This document shows positions 50,301-53,638 of a DNA stretch of 64,000 nucleotides, one piece after another. This DNA comes from Cranoglanis bouderius (taxonomy: Eukaryota; Chordata; Actinopteri; Siluriformes; Cranoglanididae). The notes under the pieces were generated by a model. It was not told where the DNA came from, did no database searches, and worked only from the letters and a program-made list of their open reading frames with translations. The DNA lies in contig CM042565.1 in NCBI GenBank assembly GCA_023630585.1, forward strand, positions 10,176,013 to 10,240,012, in the 5' to 3' direction. Positions within the stretch are counted from its first letter, which is position 1. The number at the start of each line of letters is the position of its first letter. Made by a program: the position numbers and the translations under genes.

Positions 50301-52518
50301 AGGCATCCTTAGAGACAGAAAGTACTTTATTGAGCCCGAAGTGGAAATTAAAGGCTGAAATCTGAAAGATTTTAAAAATAATATCAACTGAACATGAAAG
50401 TTTTTGGAAGACATTTTGCTAAAAAGTAGTTATTTTCCCTATGTATGAAGAGGTTTTAAGCAACAAGTTTTATACATGCAAGCTTCTAAACTGAGCCTTG
50501 AGGTATAATCTGAACCAAAGGACAGAGCCGTAGTGTAGCAGAAATGTGTTCTTGGACACTTGAACCAACATACAAAGCACTGGATGTGATGCATAAAATT
50601 TTATCCAGAATTCCATTTCTCAGAGCTTCACAGTTCTCATCACCAACGCAGTGAAATGAGTGAATCTAATACTACCGAGACGACATGTGACCCAAATGCC
50701 CGAGTCAGAAACATCGATTCATTCTGGGCTGGTTTGGTGGAACAGGTGTCATCAATTGAGGTTTTACAAAGACAAATTTCATAAGTCACATCTGTGCGTA
50801 AAATCTTCACAAGGCATATTAGGTACATCCCTTTATTGTTATAATCTACTGATTACATTTAATATTTAATGCTGGTTTACTTTTACTGGTCTTCGTCAGG
50901 CAATTCTAGTTATTGTATACAAAAATCATCAGCATTTCTGAGTCGTAATCACTCTTCTTTAAATGCTTTCTTTGCTTCATATACTCAGTCCTTTAAGTGG
51001 AGGTCTTTTTCCCCAAAACCTCAGATTGCTCTTTTCAGGTGGAGCATAGGCCCATTTCCCAAAAACTGGGCACAAAAACAACTTTCACAGTCGACTAAAC
51101 GTAACAAATGAATTTTGTGTGTAAATTGAGTGTGAAAACCTCCACCCATCATTCTTCACTTCGAAGGCAACTAATTACAAAGTATAACAGTTACATAATA
51201 CTACCAATGCTTGGGGTAAGCATCATGTGTTTGTGTGTCCTGTTAATCCTGAGCACCAGTGGTTTCCTGCCATGTCATTGACTATACAGCGTTAAATCAG
51301 GTCATTAGATGACAAGTGTGAGCTGTTCTCCATAGAGCTGCGCTGGAATGAATAGTCCTGCAGCAGCCCTGCTAAGCCATGAGATCACCATTTGGAGGAA
51401 ATCCAGCACTTCTCTTCCAAATTACCATCTTTTCTCTCTTTTTTTGTCACTCAACACACACTTTCCTTTTTTAGCTCCAGTCCAATCTCCCACCTCCATT
51501 CTCCATATTTCTTTCTCTCACTCTTTCTCTCTCTCTCTGTCTGGCAGTCTAATCCTGCCCATGTAATTGCTTGAGCTCTAGCTCTAAGCCTTCAGCAGTG
51601 TGGGCTGAGGGCTAATAGAGAAGTGACAGTCACAGAGATGCGTGTTCATGAACGCTGGCTAAAGTAGTACTATACTGGGCTCTGTGTGTAGACGAATGAA
51701 CTAAATGGTTCCTTCTATGCTATTAAAGGTACAGTCAGGAATTTAGGTGGAAGTGAGTGGAGACTAAATACAGCCCCTAGTTTAGTGTTCCCTCTGAAGT
51801 CACACCCCCAAAATACCCAAATCATAATGCAAGAGCTTTCTGAAATGATAGGAGAAAGGAAAATATAGAGCACGTGATCTTTGGGGCCCAAGCACCCTTC
51901 ACAAATAGTGTCCCCAGTGGCCAGTTCTTCCCATGTTACACTGAACAATAAATAGTGCATAGATGAACATATTTATCAAGTTTTGTGATTGTAACCCAAA
52001 TTAAGAGGAAAGATTAAATAGGTGTACAAGGAAGTGTCTAATCCAACACTTTGCAAATAATTTGTAACTAATGTTAATGAAAATTAGAAAGTCATTTAAA
52101 AAAAGTCTCTGCTTGCAAACAGTTTGAGCAGCAGCAGATGGAAACAGTTCACGCTTTCTATGAGTGACATTAGACAAGCAATTTGTAAATCACTGTTCAT
52201 GCCAAATATCAAGTGGTGGTCCAATGCCCAGGACCGCTCCAGTAAGGATTTGGTACACCACTTTAAAACATAGTAACAGACTCAATAGGAAAAATATCTA
52301 GAAGCAAAAAGCAAAGTCCTGCTAGCACGGACACTGTGTCTGTCAGGTTTTTAGCCCAGTGTATCCTGAAATTTGCTGCCAGGAATTTAGATGAATCGTG
52401 TGACAAAAAAAAAAAAGAAACAGCTGACCTGTAGACTGTCGTCTTCTTTGACCAGCTCTTTCTGGGGGAACAGGTCCTTGGCCTGGATGTACTCCAGACT
52501 GGGAGGCCCCTCCTCACC
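9797..52518 (-). CDS. mtmr3: mtmr3: myotubularin-related phosphatase 3 (17 coding exons, 5' end missing)
   Basis: MTMR3 is a cytosolic, membrane-recruited phosphatase that removes the D3 phosphate from PI(3)P and PI(3,5)P2 and acts in endosome and autophagy control. The 17 exons placed here total 3288 nt (1095 codons plus stop) in one frame with GT-AG introns. Counting from the first visible codon: PH-GRAM about residues 20-140, phosphatase about 180-560 with C404 and R410 in HCSDGWDR, a low-complexity Ser/Pro-rich linker about 605-900, a predicted coiled coil near 925-960, and FYVE about 1010-1070. The C-terminus LKKPIATASS and the FYVE segment LKLPIPDQQLYDP are typical of MTMR3; MTMR4 ends differently, so I chose MTMR3. 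The human protein is about 1200 residues, so the linker is shorter here. The initiating exon is not identified. The introns are inflated by mobile elements, above all the 11-kb intron 12060-23197. Confidence 0.95.
10154..10404 (+). mobile_element. tRNA-derived SINE with 16-bp target duplication
   Basis: The core at about 10183-10388 has an A-box-like TGGTAGAGCGG and a B-box-like GGTTTGATTCC, the split promoter of a tRNA-derived SINE. It is flanked by the direct repeat TTCTGTTCTTTAAAAA at 10154-10169 and 10389-10404, a retroposition target-site duplication. It lies in the last mtmr3 intron, antisense to the gene. Confidence 0.85.
10612..11690. mobile_element. non-autonomous hAT-like element, 1079 bp
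   Basis: It has perfect 8-bp direct repeats GCTGTGAC at 10604-10611 and 11691-11698. The ends are imperfect inverted repeats (TAGGCCTGCAAC and GTTGCAGCCCTA) followed by TAATCGATTA-type sequence. An 8-bp target duplication with TAGGG-type ends is the hAT signature. No transposase frame remains. It sits within the last mtmr3 intron. Confidence 0.9.
11971..12059 (-). CDS. mtmr3: mtmr3 recognised coding exon 16 (FYVE, first half)
   Basis: An exon of 89 nt, acceptor CACAG and donor GTAAGA. It contains the WVPDH form of the FYVE WxxD motif, the first zinc ligands (CFNC) and the basic RRHHCR motif that contacts PI(3)P. It is separated from exon 15 by the 11-kb intron containing the nested transposons. 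Confidence 0.97.
12309..12950 (+). pseudogene. broken Tc1-like transposase
   Basis: Two frames, 12309-12581 (QLEEHFATNKANWQKVSNM and the helix-turn-helix) and 12634-12950 (AKAHLKWTEAKWKTVLWSDE), belong to one transposase. They are interrupted by frameshifts and then by a SINE at 12951. The catalytic VLWSDESKF context is intact here, unlike in the copy at 780-1636. Transposase remnants resume at 13172-13339. Confidence 0.85.
12951..13171 (-). mobile_element. tRNA-derived SINE, full-length copy with TSD
   Basis: It is flanked by ACCGCATCCT at 12941-12950 and 13172-13181. On the minus strand it reads GGCAGTGGTAGCTCAGTGG (A-box region), then GAGTTCAAACCCC (B-box-like), and ends with the fish SINE tail AGTCGCTCTGGATAAGGGCA and ATAAATGTAAATGTAA. 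This is the best copy of a family also seen at 30121, 37866 and 40211. Confidence 0.9.
13340..13573 (-). repeat. inverted arm duplicating the Tc1 5' end
   Basis: The minus strand of this segment repeats the left part of the same element (GTTGGGACGGGGCAACAAAAGGCTGGAAAAGTAAG and CAGCTGGAGGAACATTTTGCAACTAAT) found at 12309-12400 on the plus strand. The element's right side is thus an inverted copy of its left coding end and not the usual transposase 3' region, giving a fold-back structure. Confidence 0.75.
13574..13901 (+). repeat. 5' LTR of the Gmr1-like element
   Basis: It begins TGTGGAGGCGGGGGCATGGT and ends AAGAGTGTTACA. It contains AATAAA at 13793-13798 as a candidate polyadenylation signal and a GTGCGTGTGTGTGTG tract. 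The 3' LTR matches it throughout but lacks most of that GT tract. Confidence 0.92.
13903..13920 (+). promoter_or_regulatory. primer binding site
   Basis: TAGTGCCGAAACCCGGGA begins one base after the 5' LTR. It is complementary to a tRNA 3' end of the form TCCCGGGTTTCGGCA plus the CCA tail, with one mismatch in the CCA-pairing part (TAG where TGG is expected). I cannot name the tRNA from sequence alone. Confidence 0.75.
13942..14640 (+). pseudogene. Gag pseudogene with SCAN-like capsid domain
   Basis: An ATG in a strong context (gccgccATGg, 13942) starts a frame that stops at codon 20 (TAA 13999-14001). The rest of Gag is in another frame from 14097, so the N-terminus is broken by stops and a frameshift. 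The 14166-14420 part includes ETFLEPYEHSARASGWPEDQ, RLLGEAQFAAQQLP and QRVGRTPEQHHQRFRAL, the hallmark pattern of a SCAN-type domain. SCAN domains of vertebrate zinc-finger proteins are thought to derive from the Gag of Gmr1-like elements. The frame then runs directly into the tandem repeat. Confidence 0.85.
14645..16944 (+). repeat. 2.3-kb extremely GC-rich tandem repeat inside gag
   Basis: It is built from variants of a short CpG-rich module (GGACACGCGGGCTGGCGGGC plus TGGGTCCGACC, 31 bp) with many insertions and deletions. The 3' end has five identical 38-bp units at 16741-16930. The 5' half uses GGACAGGCGGGCTGGG-type variants and the 3' half GGACACGCGGGCTGG-type variants. Neither 31 nor 38 is divisible by three and the unit has no stop codon, so long open frames appear in five frames. 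These are by-products and not genes. The array stands where the proline/glycine-rich Gag linker should be, and the nucleocapsid and protease regions are missing. Confidence 0.93.
16741..16930 (+). repeat. five perfect 38-bp tandem units
   Basis: Each unit starts GGGCTGGCGCCGACCAGGCT and ends GGACACGC. The five copies are identical base for base, unlike the older parts of the array, which suggests the most recent expansion was at the 3' end. Confidence 0.92.
16950..18130 (+). pseudogene. integrase pseudogene (upstream of RT)
   Basis: A readable frame at 17110-17550 includes MAGHLG of the zinc-binding region, RQLVNPPATPKAPL and GMDLVGPF with the first catalytic Asp. After a frame change come TDQG (second Asp), VYHPQTDGLVERFN (catalytic Glu) and STGFSPFELLYG. 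A TAG follows NWDK at 17731-17733. The C-terminal part near 18040-18120 (DYEV, QIYNLNLLKLWRE) resembles the GPY/F module. The zinc finger is damaged by a deletion. All three DDE residues persist, but in different frames. Confidence 0.85.
18190..18827 (+). pseudogene. reverse transcriptase pseudogene, N-terminal part
   Basis: The frame at 18334-18665 has LKAMLKMGVIEESHSDWSSP, VVLVPKADGTVRFCVDFRKV and DLTKGYWQIPLTP, Ty3/gypsy RT fingers and palm. After an A-run and frame changes the YLDD catalytic box is read near 18807-18818. A Tc1 element then begins at 18830. The RT thumb, connection and most of RNase H are missing. Confidence 0.88.
18866..19818 (+). mobile_element. Tc1-like element C, 953-bp internal deletion derivative
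   Basis: TA flanks both ends (18864-18865, 19819-19820), with termini CAGGTGCATCTCA and its inverse. It is the same family as the 1501-bp element at 60967-62467 but lacks the middle of the transposase: the sequence jumps from CACAGAGTGCTGTATT to GATTTCATTTTCCAGCAGG. The C-terminal transposase frame at 19234-19524 (DLNPIENLWGIVKSKMRNKR ... GAPTKY) is open. Confidence 0.92.
20069..20500 (-). pseudogene. C-terminal transposase fragment of Tc1-like element B
   Basis: The minus-strand frame contains THVWGCFSAKGVGSLSILP, LFQHDGAPCHKAKV (second catalytic Asp) and WPGNSPDLNPIENLWSILKR (catalytic Glu). The N-terminal DNA-binding half and the first catalytic Asp are absent because of the LINE junction. 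Confidence 0.88.
20513..21815 (-). mobile_element. 5'-truncated RTE-like LINE
   Basis: The minus strand encodes a non-LTR reverse transcriptase in pieces: 21597-21815 (RMPEEWRSVLVSLSKNKGD, NYRGIKLMNHTMKLWERVVE), 20823-21500 (GLHQGLALSPFLFAVVMDRL, MMFADDIVICREQ, FKYLGSTVQSNG) and 20540-20845 (RLRWFGHVQRRESEYIG, GRRPRGRPKRRFMDVV). The FADD catalytic box is present. Frame breaks near 20835 and 21500-21600 make it a pseudogene. The RTE-clade assignment is inference from motif pattern. The 3' end is near 20515; the 5' end abuts Gmr1-like RNase H sequence. Confidence 0.88.
21816..21989 (+). pseudogene. C-terminal RNase H remnant of the Gmr1-like element
   Basis: The frame reads YYLLGRAFTLCLDHAPLQWL and WYLALQPFKFEVIHRLGAQM, a Ty3/gypsy RNase H end. 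It runs to the 3' LTR start at 21990, where a purine-rich tract would be expected, but the visible sequence (GTGGTGGACTTCTTC) is a poor one. Confidence 0.85.
21990..22309 (+). repeat. 3' LTR of the Gmr1-like element
   Basis: It begins TGTGGAGGCAGGGGCATGGT and ends AAGAGTGTTACA, followed by GGTAC. Compared with the 5' LTR it has several substitutions, a shorter GT tract and a longer A-run near 22230. Confidence 0.92.
22451..23197. other. mtmr3 intron sequence, nothing recognised
   Basis: AT-rich intronic DNA between the Tc1-like element and exon 15, with an A-run near 22826. No coding or mobile-element signature was seen. Confidence 0.5.
23198..23308 (-). CDS. mtmr3: mtmr3 recognised coding exon 15 (acidic segment before FYVE)
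   Basis: Thirty-seven codons, phase 0-0, acceptor TTACAG and donor GTTAGA. The peptide is very acidic (RESDDGDEEDSLSAHSEDRL) and ends KDTE, which joins directly to VTRWVPDHM of the FYVE domain. Confidence 0.93.
23403..24510 (-). CDS. mtmr3: mtmr3 recognised coding exon 14 (large linker exon with coiled coil)
   Basis: An exon of 1108 nt, acceptor TACAG and donor GTGAGT. It begins LPKTRSMDNLVCAFENG, continues with RTSSDPNLNKHCQEG (MTMR3-like), then a Ser/Thr/Pro/Glu-rich poorly conserved linker. It ends with a heptad-like coiled coil (QQRLRQIEASYKQEVEVLRR and following) and YYEDDI. The linker looks about 100 residues shorter than the mammalian one. No transposon insertion is visible inside the exon. 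Confidence 0.95.
24897..25051 (-). CDS. mtmr3: mtmr3 recognised coding exon 13 (end of phosphatase domain)
   Basis: An exon of 155 nt, acceptor GACAG and donor GTCAGT. It encodes VCHTRALQLWTAVYLPTSSP and ends SRSLDR. The match to the MTMR3 segment that follows the last phosphatase helices is clear. Confidence 0.95.
25402..25572 (-). CDS. mtmr3: mtmr3 recognised coding exon 12 (phosphatase domain)
   Basis: Fifty-seven codons, phase 0-0, acceptor TTGCAG and donor GTAATC. It encodes KLVQHTYSCLYGTFLCNN and KRTCSVWSLLRAGNKNFQNF, the helical end of the phosphatase domain. Confidence 0.97.
25866..25896. repeat. (AT)n microsatellite
   Basis: About 30 bp of alternating AT in the intron between mtmr3 exons 11 and 12. 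Confidence 0.9.
26202..26387 (-). CDS. mtmr3: mtmr3 recognised coding exon 11 (phosphatase domain)
   Basis: Exactly 62 codons, phase 0-0, acceptor CTGCAG and donor GTGCGT. It encodes EWLDFGHKFADRCGHGEN and CPVFLQWLDCVHQLLKQFPC, universal in active myotubularins. It lies just upstream, on the plus strand, of the Tc1-like element at 26660-27940 in the same intron as exon 10. Confidence 0.97.
26660..27940 (-). mobile_element. Tc1-like element D, 1281 bp, full length but decayed
   Basis: The termini are CAGTGGGTATAGGAAAGAATC and GATTCTTTTCTATACCCACTG, inverted repeats, with TA at 26658-26659. The second TA is no longer present next to the right end. The inverted repeats continue inward through AACAAAATATGATTATTTTAAAG-type sequence. 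It lies in the intron between exons 10 and 11, in the same orientation as mtmr3. An ATT trinucleotide repeat sits inside at 26819-26844. Confidence 0.92.
26888..27806 (-). pseudogene. frameshifted transposase of Tc1-like element D
   Basis: Three minus-strand frames form one transposase: 27582-27806 (N-terminus, GGKALSKDLQDKVVDRHKSG and helix-turn-helix), 27160-27549 (THHGKRCYGQMRLKWNYL, NILVWGCFSAAGTGALVRI) and 26888-27322 (FTFQHDNGPNHIAKLTTQW, SPDLNPIENLWNDLKTAV, ending CGSTKY). At least two frameshifts separate them. Confidence 0.9.
27941..28736. other. mtmr3 intron sequence, nothing recognised
   Basis: AT-rich intron next to the catalytic exon. No repeat boundary or RNA gene was seen. Confidence 0.5.
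28737..28932 (-). CDS. mtmr3: mtmr3 recognised coding exon 10 (catalytic loop)
   Basis: An exon of 196 nt, acceptor CCCCAG and donor GTAAAA. It carries the active-site CX5R loop HCSDGWDRTPQI. The nucleophilic cysteine codon is at 28815-28817 and the phosphate-binding arginine codon at 28797-28799. The aspartate inside the loop is present, so this copy should be an active phosphatase, not a dead myotubularin. Confidence 0.97.
28933..30411. other. mtmr3 intron, one SINE fragment at 30121-30234
   Basis: The intron between exons 9 and 10 is non-coding AT-rich sequence apart from the SINE fragment annotated separately. Confidence 0.5.
30121..30234 (-). mobile_element. SINE fragment, same family as 12951-13171
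   Basis: It reads TTTACATTTATGGCATTTGGCAGACG, TCCTTATCCAGAGCGACTTA, then after an internal deletion GAACTCACGACCTTCTGATCAGAAG. The orientation is as at 12951 (tRNA-like head at the high-coordinate end). Confidence 0.85.
30412..30523 (-). CDS. mtmr3: mtmr3 recognised coding exon 9 (phosphatase domain)
   Basis: An exon of 112 nt, acceptor CTGTAG and donor GTGAGT. It encodes YYPNCEVMFMGMANIHSIRN and CSQIPDPG. MGMANIHSIR is a core myotubularin motif. Confidence 0.96.
31327..31455 (-). CDS. mtmr3: mtmr3 recognised coding exon 8 (phosphatase domain)
   Basis: An exon of 129 nt, acceptor CTCTCAG and donor GTAAGC. It encodes QKLLILDARSYTAAVANRAK and the Gly/Cys-rich GGGCECE typical of the myotubularin core. 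The acceptor tract is a CT dinucleotide repeat, the GA repeat seen on the plus strand at 31456-31472. Confidence 0.96.
31473..33111. other. mtmr3 intron, nothing recognised
   Basis: The intron between exons 7 and 8, with several A-runs (31579, 32360, 32850) and no coding or mobile signature that I can support. Confidence 0.5.
33112..33296 (-). CDS. mtmr3: mtmr3 recognised coding exon 7 (phosphatase domain)
   Basis: An exon of 185 nt, acceptor CTTAG and donor GTAACA, a weaker donor than the others. It encodes GAVIARCSQPEISWWGWRN and DEYLVTSIAKACALDP, conserved in MTMR3/4, followed by a less conserved acidic stretch ending SDCDF. Confidence 0.94.
33663..33776 (-). CDS. mtmr3: mtmr3 recognised coding exon 6 (phosphatase domain)
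   Basis: An exon of 114 nt, acceptor TTCAG and donor GTAAGG. It encodes SSYPQKLLVPVWITDKELES and FRSWKRIPVVVYR, the invariant myotubularin segment. The LLVPVW form fits MTMR3 better than MTMR4. Confidence 0.96.
33777..35576. other. mtmr3 intron, (CA)n only
   Basis: The intron between exons 5 and 6. A (CA)n run at about 34816-34840 and short A-runs are the only features. The high-coordinate end at 35220-35540 is AT-rich with CACGATATCGATATT motifs and could be an old repeat. Confidence 0.45.
35577..35673 (-). CDS. mtmr3: mtmr3 recognised coding exon 5 (linker into phosphatase domain)
   Basis: An exon of 97 nt with phase-2 boundaries, acceptor CTCAG and donor GTATGA. The peptide includes MRRMGFDTQNAWRVSDINSN, the conserved entry to the myotubularin phosphatase fold. 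The upstream intron is a long purine/pyrimidine-biased low-complexity tract that on the minus strand makes an extended polypyrimidine region before the acceptor. Confidence 0.93.
35690..36000. repeat. purine-rich low-complexity tract (GAAA/GGAAA)n
   Basis: Roughly 300 bp almost entirely of A and G on the plus strand, such as AAAGAAAGAAAGAAAGAAAC and AAGGAAAGAAG. On the mtmr3 strand it is an extended polypyrimidine region running up to the acceptor of exon 5. Two minus-strand Phe/Leu/Ser-rich open frames here are artefacts. Confidence 0.9.
36133..36299 (-). CDS. mtmr3: mtmr3 recognised coding exon 4 (end of PH-GRAM)
   Basis: An exon of 167 nt completing R97 and running to CRP plus one base, acceptor GTCAG and donor GTGCAC. 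It includes CHFSTFKQCQEWLKRLNQAI and AYHAW, conserved at the PH-GRAM to phosphatase transition of MTMR3/4. A run of prolines (AQPPRLEDL) is also seen. Confidence 0.94.
36300..37139. other. mtmr3 intron, nothing recognised
   Basis: Non-coding AT-rich sequence between exon 4 and the Tc1 remnant at 37140. Confidence 0.5.
37140..37860 (+). mobile_element. Tc1-like transposon remnant (5' part)
   Basis: It contains the long leader TTGGACCATGTGACTGACAGG, GTGATTGTTTAAA and GTTAAAAAGGATAAACCAAC, followed by the start of a transposase (MKTRELS at 37632) that is immediately frameshifted by an eight-base G-run. The catalytic part is absent. The right side is cut near the SINE at 37866. Confidence 0.75.
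37866..38010 (+). mobile_element. SINE copy, 5' truncated
   Basis: It reads CTACTGATTGGAAGGTCGTG, the B-box-like GAGTTCAAATCCC, CCCTTGAGCAAGGCCCTTAA, and the tail AAGTCGCTCTGGATAAGGGT through GCCGTAAATGTA. It is the same family as 12951-13171, in the opposite orientation. Confidence 0.9.
38230..38268. repeat. (TG)n(CG)n(TG)n tract against a splice donor
   Basis: Nearly 40 bp of alternating purine-pyrimidine with a central GCGCGCGC core end 3 bp short of the exon 3 boundary (38272). Confidence 0.95.
38272..38354 (-). CDS. mtmr3: mtmr3 recognised coding exon 3 (PH-GRAM)
   Basis: Twenty-seven codons plus 2 nt, acceptor TTGCAG and donor GTATAC. The peptide VPLRLIESVESRDMFQLHII continues the PH-GRAM fold directly from exon 2. 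The donor lies against a long CA/GC dinucleotide tract: the intron begins GTATACACACAC. Confidence 0.93.
38826..39100. repeat. diverged minisatellite, about 8 units of roughly 35 bp
   Basis: The phrase GATTTTACACNAACA...AATTTGGGGTTCTAG recurs at about 38829, 38868, 38898, 38941, 38971, 39007, 39039 and 39075 with substitutions and length changes. It is followed by a 30-bp A-run at about 39108. It lies in the intron between exons 2 and 3. Confidence 0.75.
39101..40044. other. mtmr3 intron, low-complexity A-rich and GA-rich sequence only
   Basis: Long A-runs occur near 39108, 39390, 39557 and 39804, with an AGGGAGG/GAAAGAAG stretch at 39705-39840. No gene was recognised. Confidence 0.55.
40045..40640. 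repeat. dispersed unclassified repeat, copy interrupted by a SINE
   Basis: The left part (TTTATATTGGAAGCTCCTTC, CAACTTCAATAGGGATTTGTTCAGCAGA) and right part (ACAACCGTTTATAGCCGTTACAGC, ATCACACCACCCTGTAATTGCTTATTTTCC) match fragments at 5078-5200, 5928-6065 and 7299-7600. The SINE at 40211-40383 sits between the two parts. Confidence 0.5.
40211..40383 (+). mobile_element. SINE copy, head truncated
   Basis: It reads TTAAGATGTTGGGCTACTGA, GAGTTCAAATTCC, CCCTTGAGCAAGACCCTTAA and AGTCGCTCTGGAAAAAGGCA through CATAAATGTAAA. It is the same family as 12951-13171. Confidence 0.9.
40641..43214. other. mtmr3 intron, nothing recognised
   Basis: AT-rich DNA with a (CA)n run near 41447-41464, a G-run near 41593 and a (TA)-rich stretch near 42908-42962. 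No coding exon or identifiable element was seen. Confidence 0.5.
43215..43260. repeat. (TG)n(CG)n(AG)n tract close to the exon 2 donor
   Basis: GTGTGTGTGTGTGCGCGCGAGAGAGAG lies about 20-60 bp inside the intron downstream of exon 2 on the mtmr3 strand. Confidence 0.9.
43280..43396 (-). CDS. mtmr3: mtmr3 recognised coding exon 2 (PH-GRAM, first half)
   Basis: Thirty-nine codons, phase 0-0, acceptor TTGCAG and donor GTAAGA. The peptide ends SNYRLHIKFKDSIIN, a PH-GRAM beta-strand signature of myotubularins. The intron downstream of the donor runs almost at once into a CT/CA repeat tract (43215-43260 on the plus strand). Confidence 0.93.
43397..44754. other. mtmr3 intron, mostly unrecognised
   Basis: No gene. 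At 44648-44675, GATGCATCGATACCGATTAC resembles the end of a fish repeat whose other part may be at 45720-45800 (CCAGCATTGGTATTGGTATC). This could be an old element flanking the transposase remnant at 44755. Confidence 0.4.
44755..45560 (-). mobile_element. Tc1/mariner-like transposase remnant
   Basis: The minus strand carries scattered transposase-like pieces, the clearest being KKYQKTNFTKVLWTNEMRVTVDGP at 45280-45380. In that VLWT-E catalytic context Asn replaces Asp. Other parts are heavily frameshifted. No termini were identified. A poly-T tract begins at 45568. Confidence 0.65.
45595..46879. other. mtmr3 intron, nothing recognised
   Basis: Non-coding. The 45700-45800 GGTATTGGTATC region may be part of an old repeat. 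A-runs occur near 46335 and 46760. Confidence 0.45.
46880..47310 (-). mobile_element. Tc1-like transposon remnant (3' half of transposase)
   Basis: The minus strand at 46894-47208 encodes SGLFQQDNASCHTAQIVQEW, LTWPPNSPDLNPVEHLWDVL and further C-terminal sequence, the second Asp and Glu part of a DDE transposase. The high-coordinate end carries CAGTGGTATT ... GGTTTTAATGTTATGGCTGATCGGTG, a typical terminus of a widespread fish family. The first half of the transposase is missing. Confidence 0.8.
47318..47366. repeat. (AT)n(AC)n microsatellite
   Basis: Compound dinucleotide run next to the Tc1 remnant terminus. Confidence 0.9.
47367..48227. other. mtmr3 intron, nothing recognised
   Basis: Non-coding AT-rich intronic sequence. 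The short open frames show no recognisable protein features. Confidence 0.5.
48228..48268. repeat. (CA)n microsatellite
   Basis: TGTGTGTGCG followed by about 12 CA units. Confidence 0.9.
48430..48625. repeat. CA/GACA-rich imperfect tandem region
   Basis: ACACAAGGACAGAC-type words recur at about 48445, 48496 and 48541 among CACACA stretches. The open frames across it (Thr/His/Gln/Arg-rich) are repeat translations. Confidence 0.7.
48626..50068. other. mtmr3 intron, nothing recognised
   Basis: No gene, element boundary or RNA gene was seen in this stretch. Confidence 0.45.
50069..50310 (-). mobile_element. mariner-like element fragment (transposase N-terminus)
   Basis: The minus strand starts MAGSGSCRKVVLDFNRKHGE and continues AAKLINKFK.. 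ADQPRSGHPRTS, a mariner-type N-terminal helix-turn-helix and linker. It then jumps directly to the terminal sequence whose plus-strand form is GGGTGTCCCAAAAGTCTCCATACAT (50069). The catalytic domain has been deleted. Confidence 0.75.
50311..52428. other. mtmr3 intron, nothing recognised
   Basis: Intronic sequence before exon 1. A CT-rich stretch occurs near 51505-51545. No supported feature. Confidence 0.45.
52429..52518 (-). CDS. mtmr3: mtmr3 recognised coding exon 1 (N-terminus, before PH-GRAM)
   Basis: Thirty codons, phase 0 at both ends, with acceptor TTGCAG and donor GTCAGC. The peptide contains SLEYIQAKDLFPQKELVKED, which fits the extreme N-terminus of MTMR3/4 proteins. The exon starts with GGT, not ATG, so at least one short upstream exon with the start codon is missing. 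No convincing candidate was seen between 52519 and 64000. Confidence 0.85.
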
Positions 52519-53150
52519 CTGCAACACAACAGTAAGCACACACTGTTACATAAAGCATACACACACAAATGCTACTATTCAGCATAATTGTGCTGAAAGA
52601 TGTATACATAAGTAAAACCCTGTAATATGCAAATTAACATTTGTGTTCTGGTGAAACTCATGGAGACAAATATTTAAAGGATTAATTCAGCTAAAAATAA
52701 AATTTACATAATTAGCCCCTTTTTGCAAATGTAGCTGATCAGGCAAGATGTGTTTACTGTTGGATAATGTCTTTAATTTTTTCACCAGAGCTATGAGCCT
52801 AATGTTGCTAACAAGTCATTTTTGGGTGAACTAGCCTCTCCATTGCTTGCTGAGCACATTAGCCTTGTAATTCCCATGTAGTATTAAGAAGCAGACTTGA
52901 GACACCGACATGATCTTTTCTTGATTGGCTACATTTGCGGGAAGTGCAAAACTGTGGAAGTTTATGATTATGATGTGCAAAATCATATCATGCACTTTTA
53001 AACTAAAGTAACTAAAGTTTAACTACAGTAGTTACTGGGCAATATCACTACTGTTCTGAAGGTCGACATAACATGTAACATGAGAGAATTGTTTACCATG
53101 CCAAGCCATGTGTTTGGAAGTGGGTTACGTGCTTGTACATGCGCACAGAC

Positions 53151-53189
<39 letters not shown>

Positions 53190-53442
53190 ACCCACAGGAG
53201 TTTACGAATACAGATTCCTAGGTGGTTTCTTTCTGGTCTAATGTAAAATGGCATTTCAAGTCAAGTCTTACTCTGTGATTGCAACCAACAAGGTCCCAAC
53301 CATCACGTAGCAGATTAAACATTGACTGAGAAGGACCCTGAGCAATCACAGGGGTGAGGTGAAAGTCCTGAGCTTGCCACTGGAAATGACTCTGCTATTA
53401 ACCCAGATAGGGCTTTAAAGTTAAGACTTTACTCTCTAGAGC

Positions 53443-53638
53443 AGTGGTCACCAACCCTGTTCCCAGAGATCCATCTTCCTGAAGACTTTAGCTCCAACCA
53501 TAATTGTGCCCACCTGACCATCTAATCACTACCTTAAGAAGTTCTTGGTCAACCAAAACAAGTGTATTAGATTTTGGGTAGAAATGAAACCTGCAGGAAG
53601 ATGGATCTCAAGAAGGTGGTTGGTGACCACTGCACTAC
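53443..53638. mobile_element. palindromic non-autonomous DNA element (MITE-like), 196 bp
   Basis: The ends are long inverted repeats: GTGGTCACCAACCCTGTTCC.AGAGATCCATCTTCCTG on the left and CAGGAAGATGGATCTC.AGAAGGTGGTTGGTGACCAC on the right. It has no coding capacity. Confidence 0.8.

Noticed and set aside
9797..52518. Assignment of the gene as mtmr4
   Set aside because: Linker segment RTSSDPNLNKHCQE, FYVE segment LKLPIPDQQLYDP and C-terminus LKKPIATASS fit MTMR3. MTMR4 has a different FYVE end and C-terminus.
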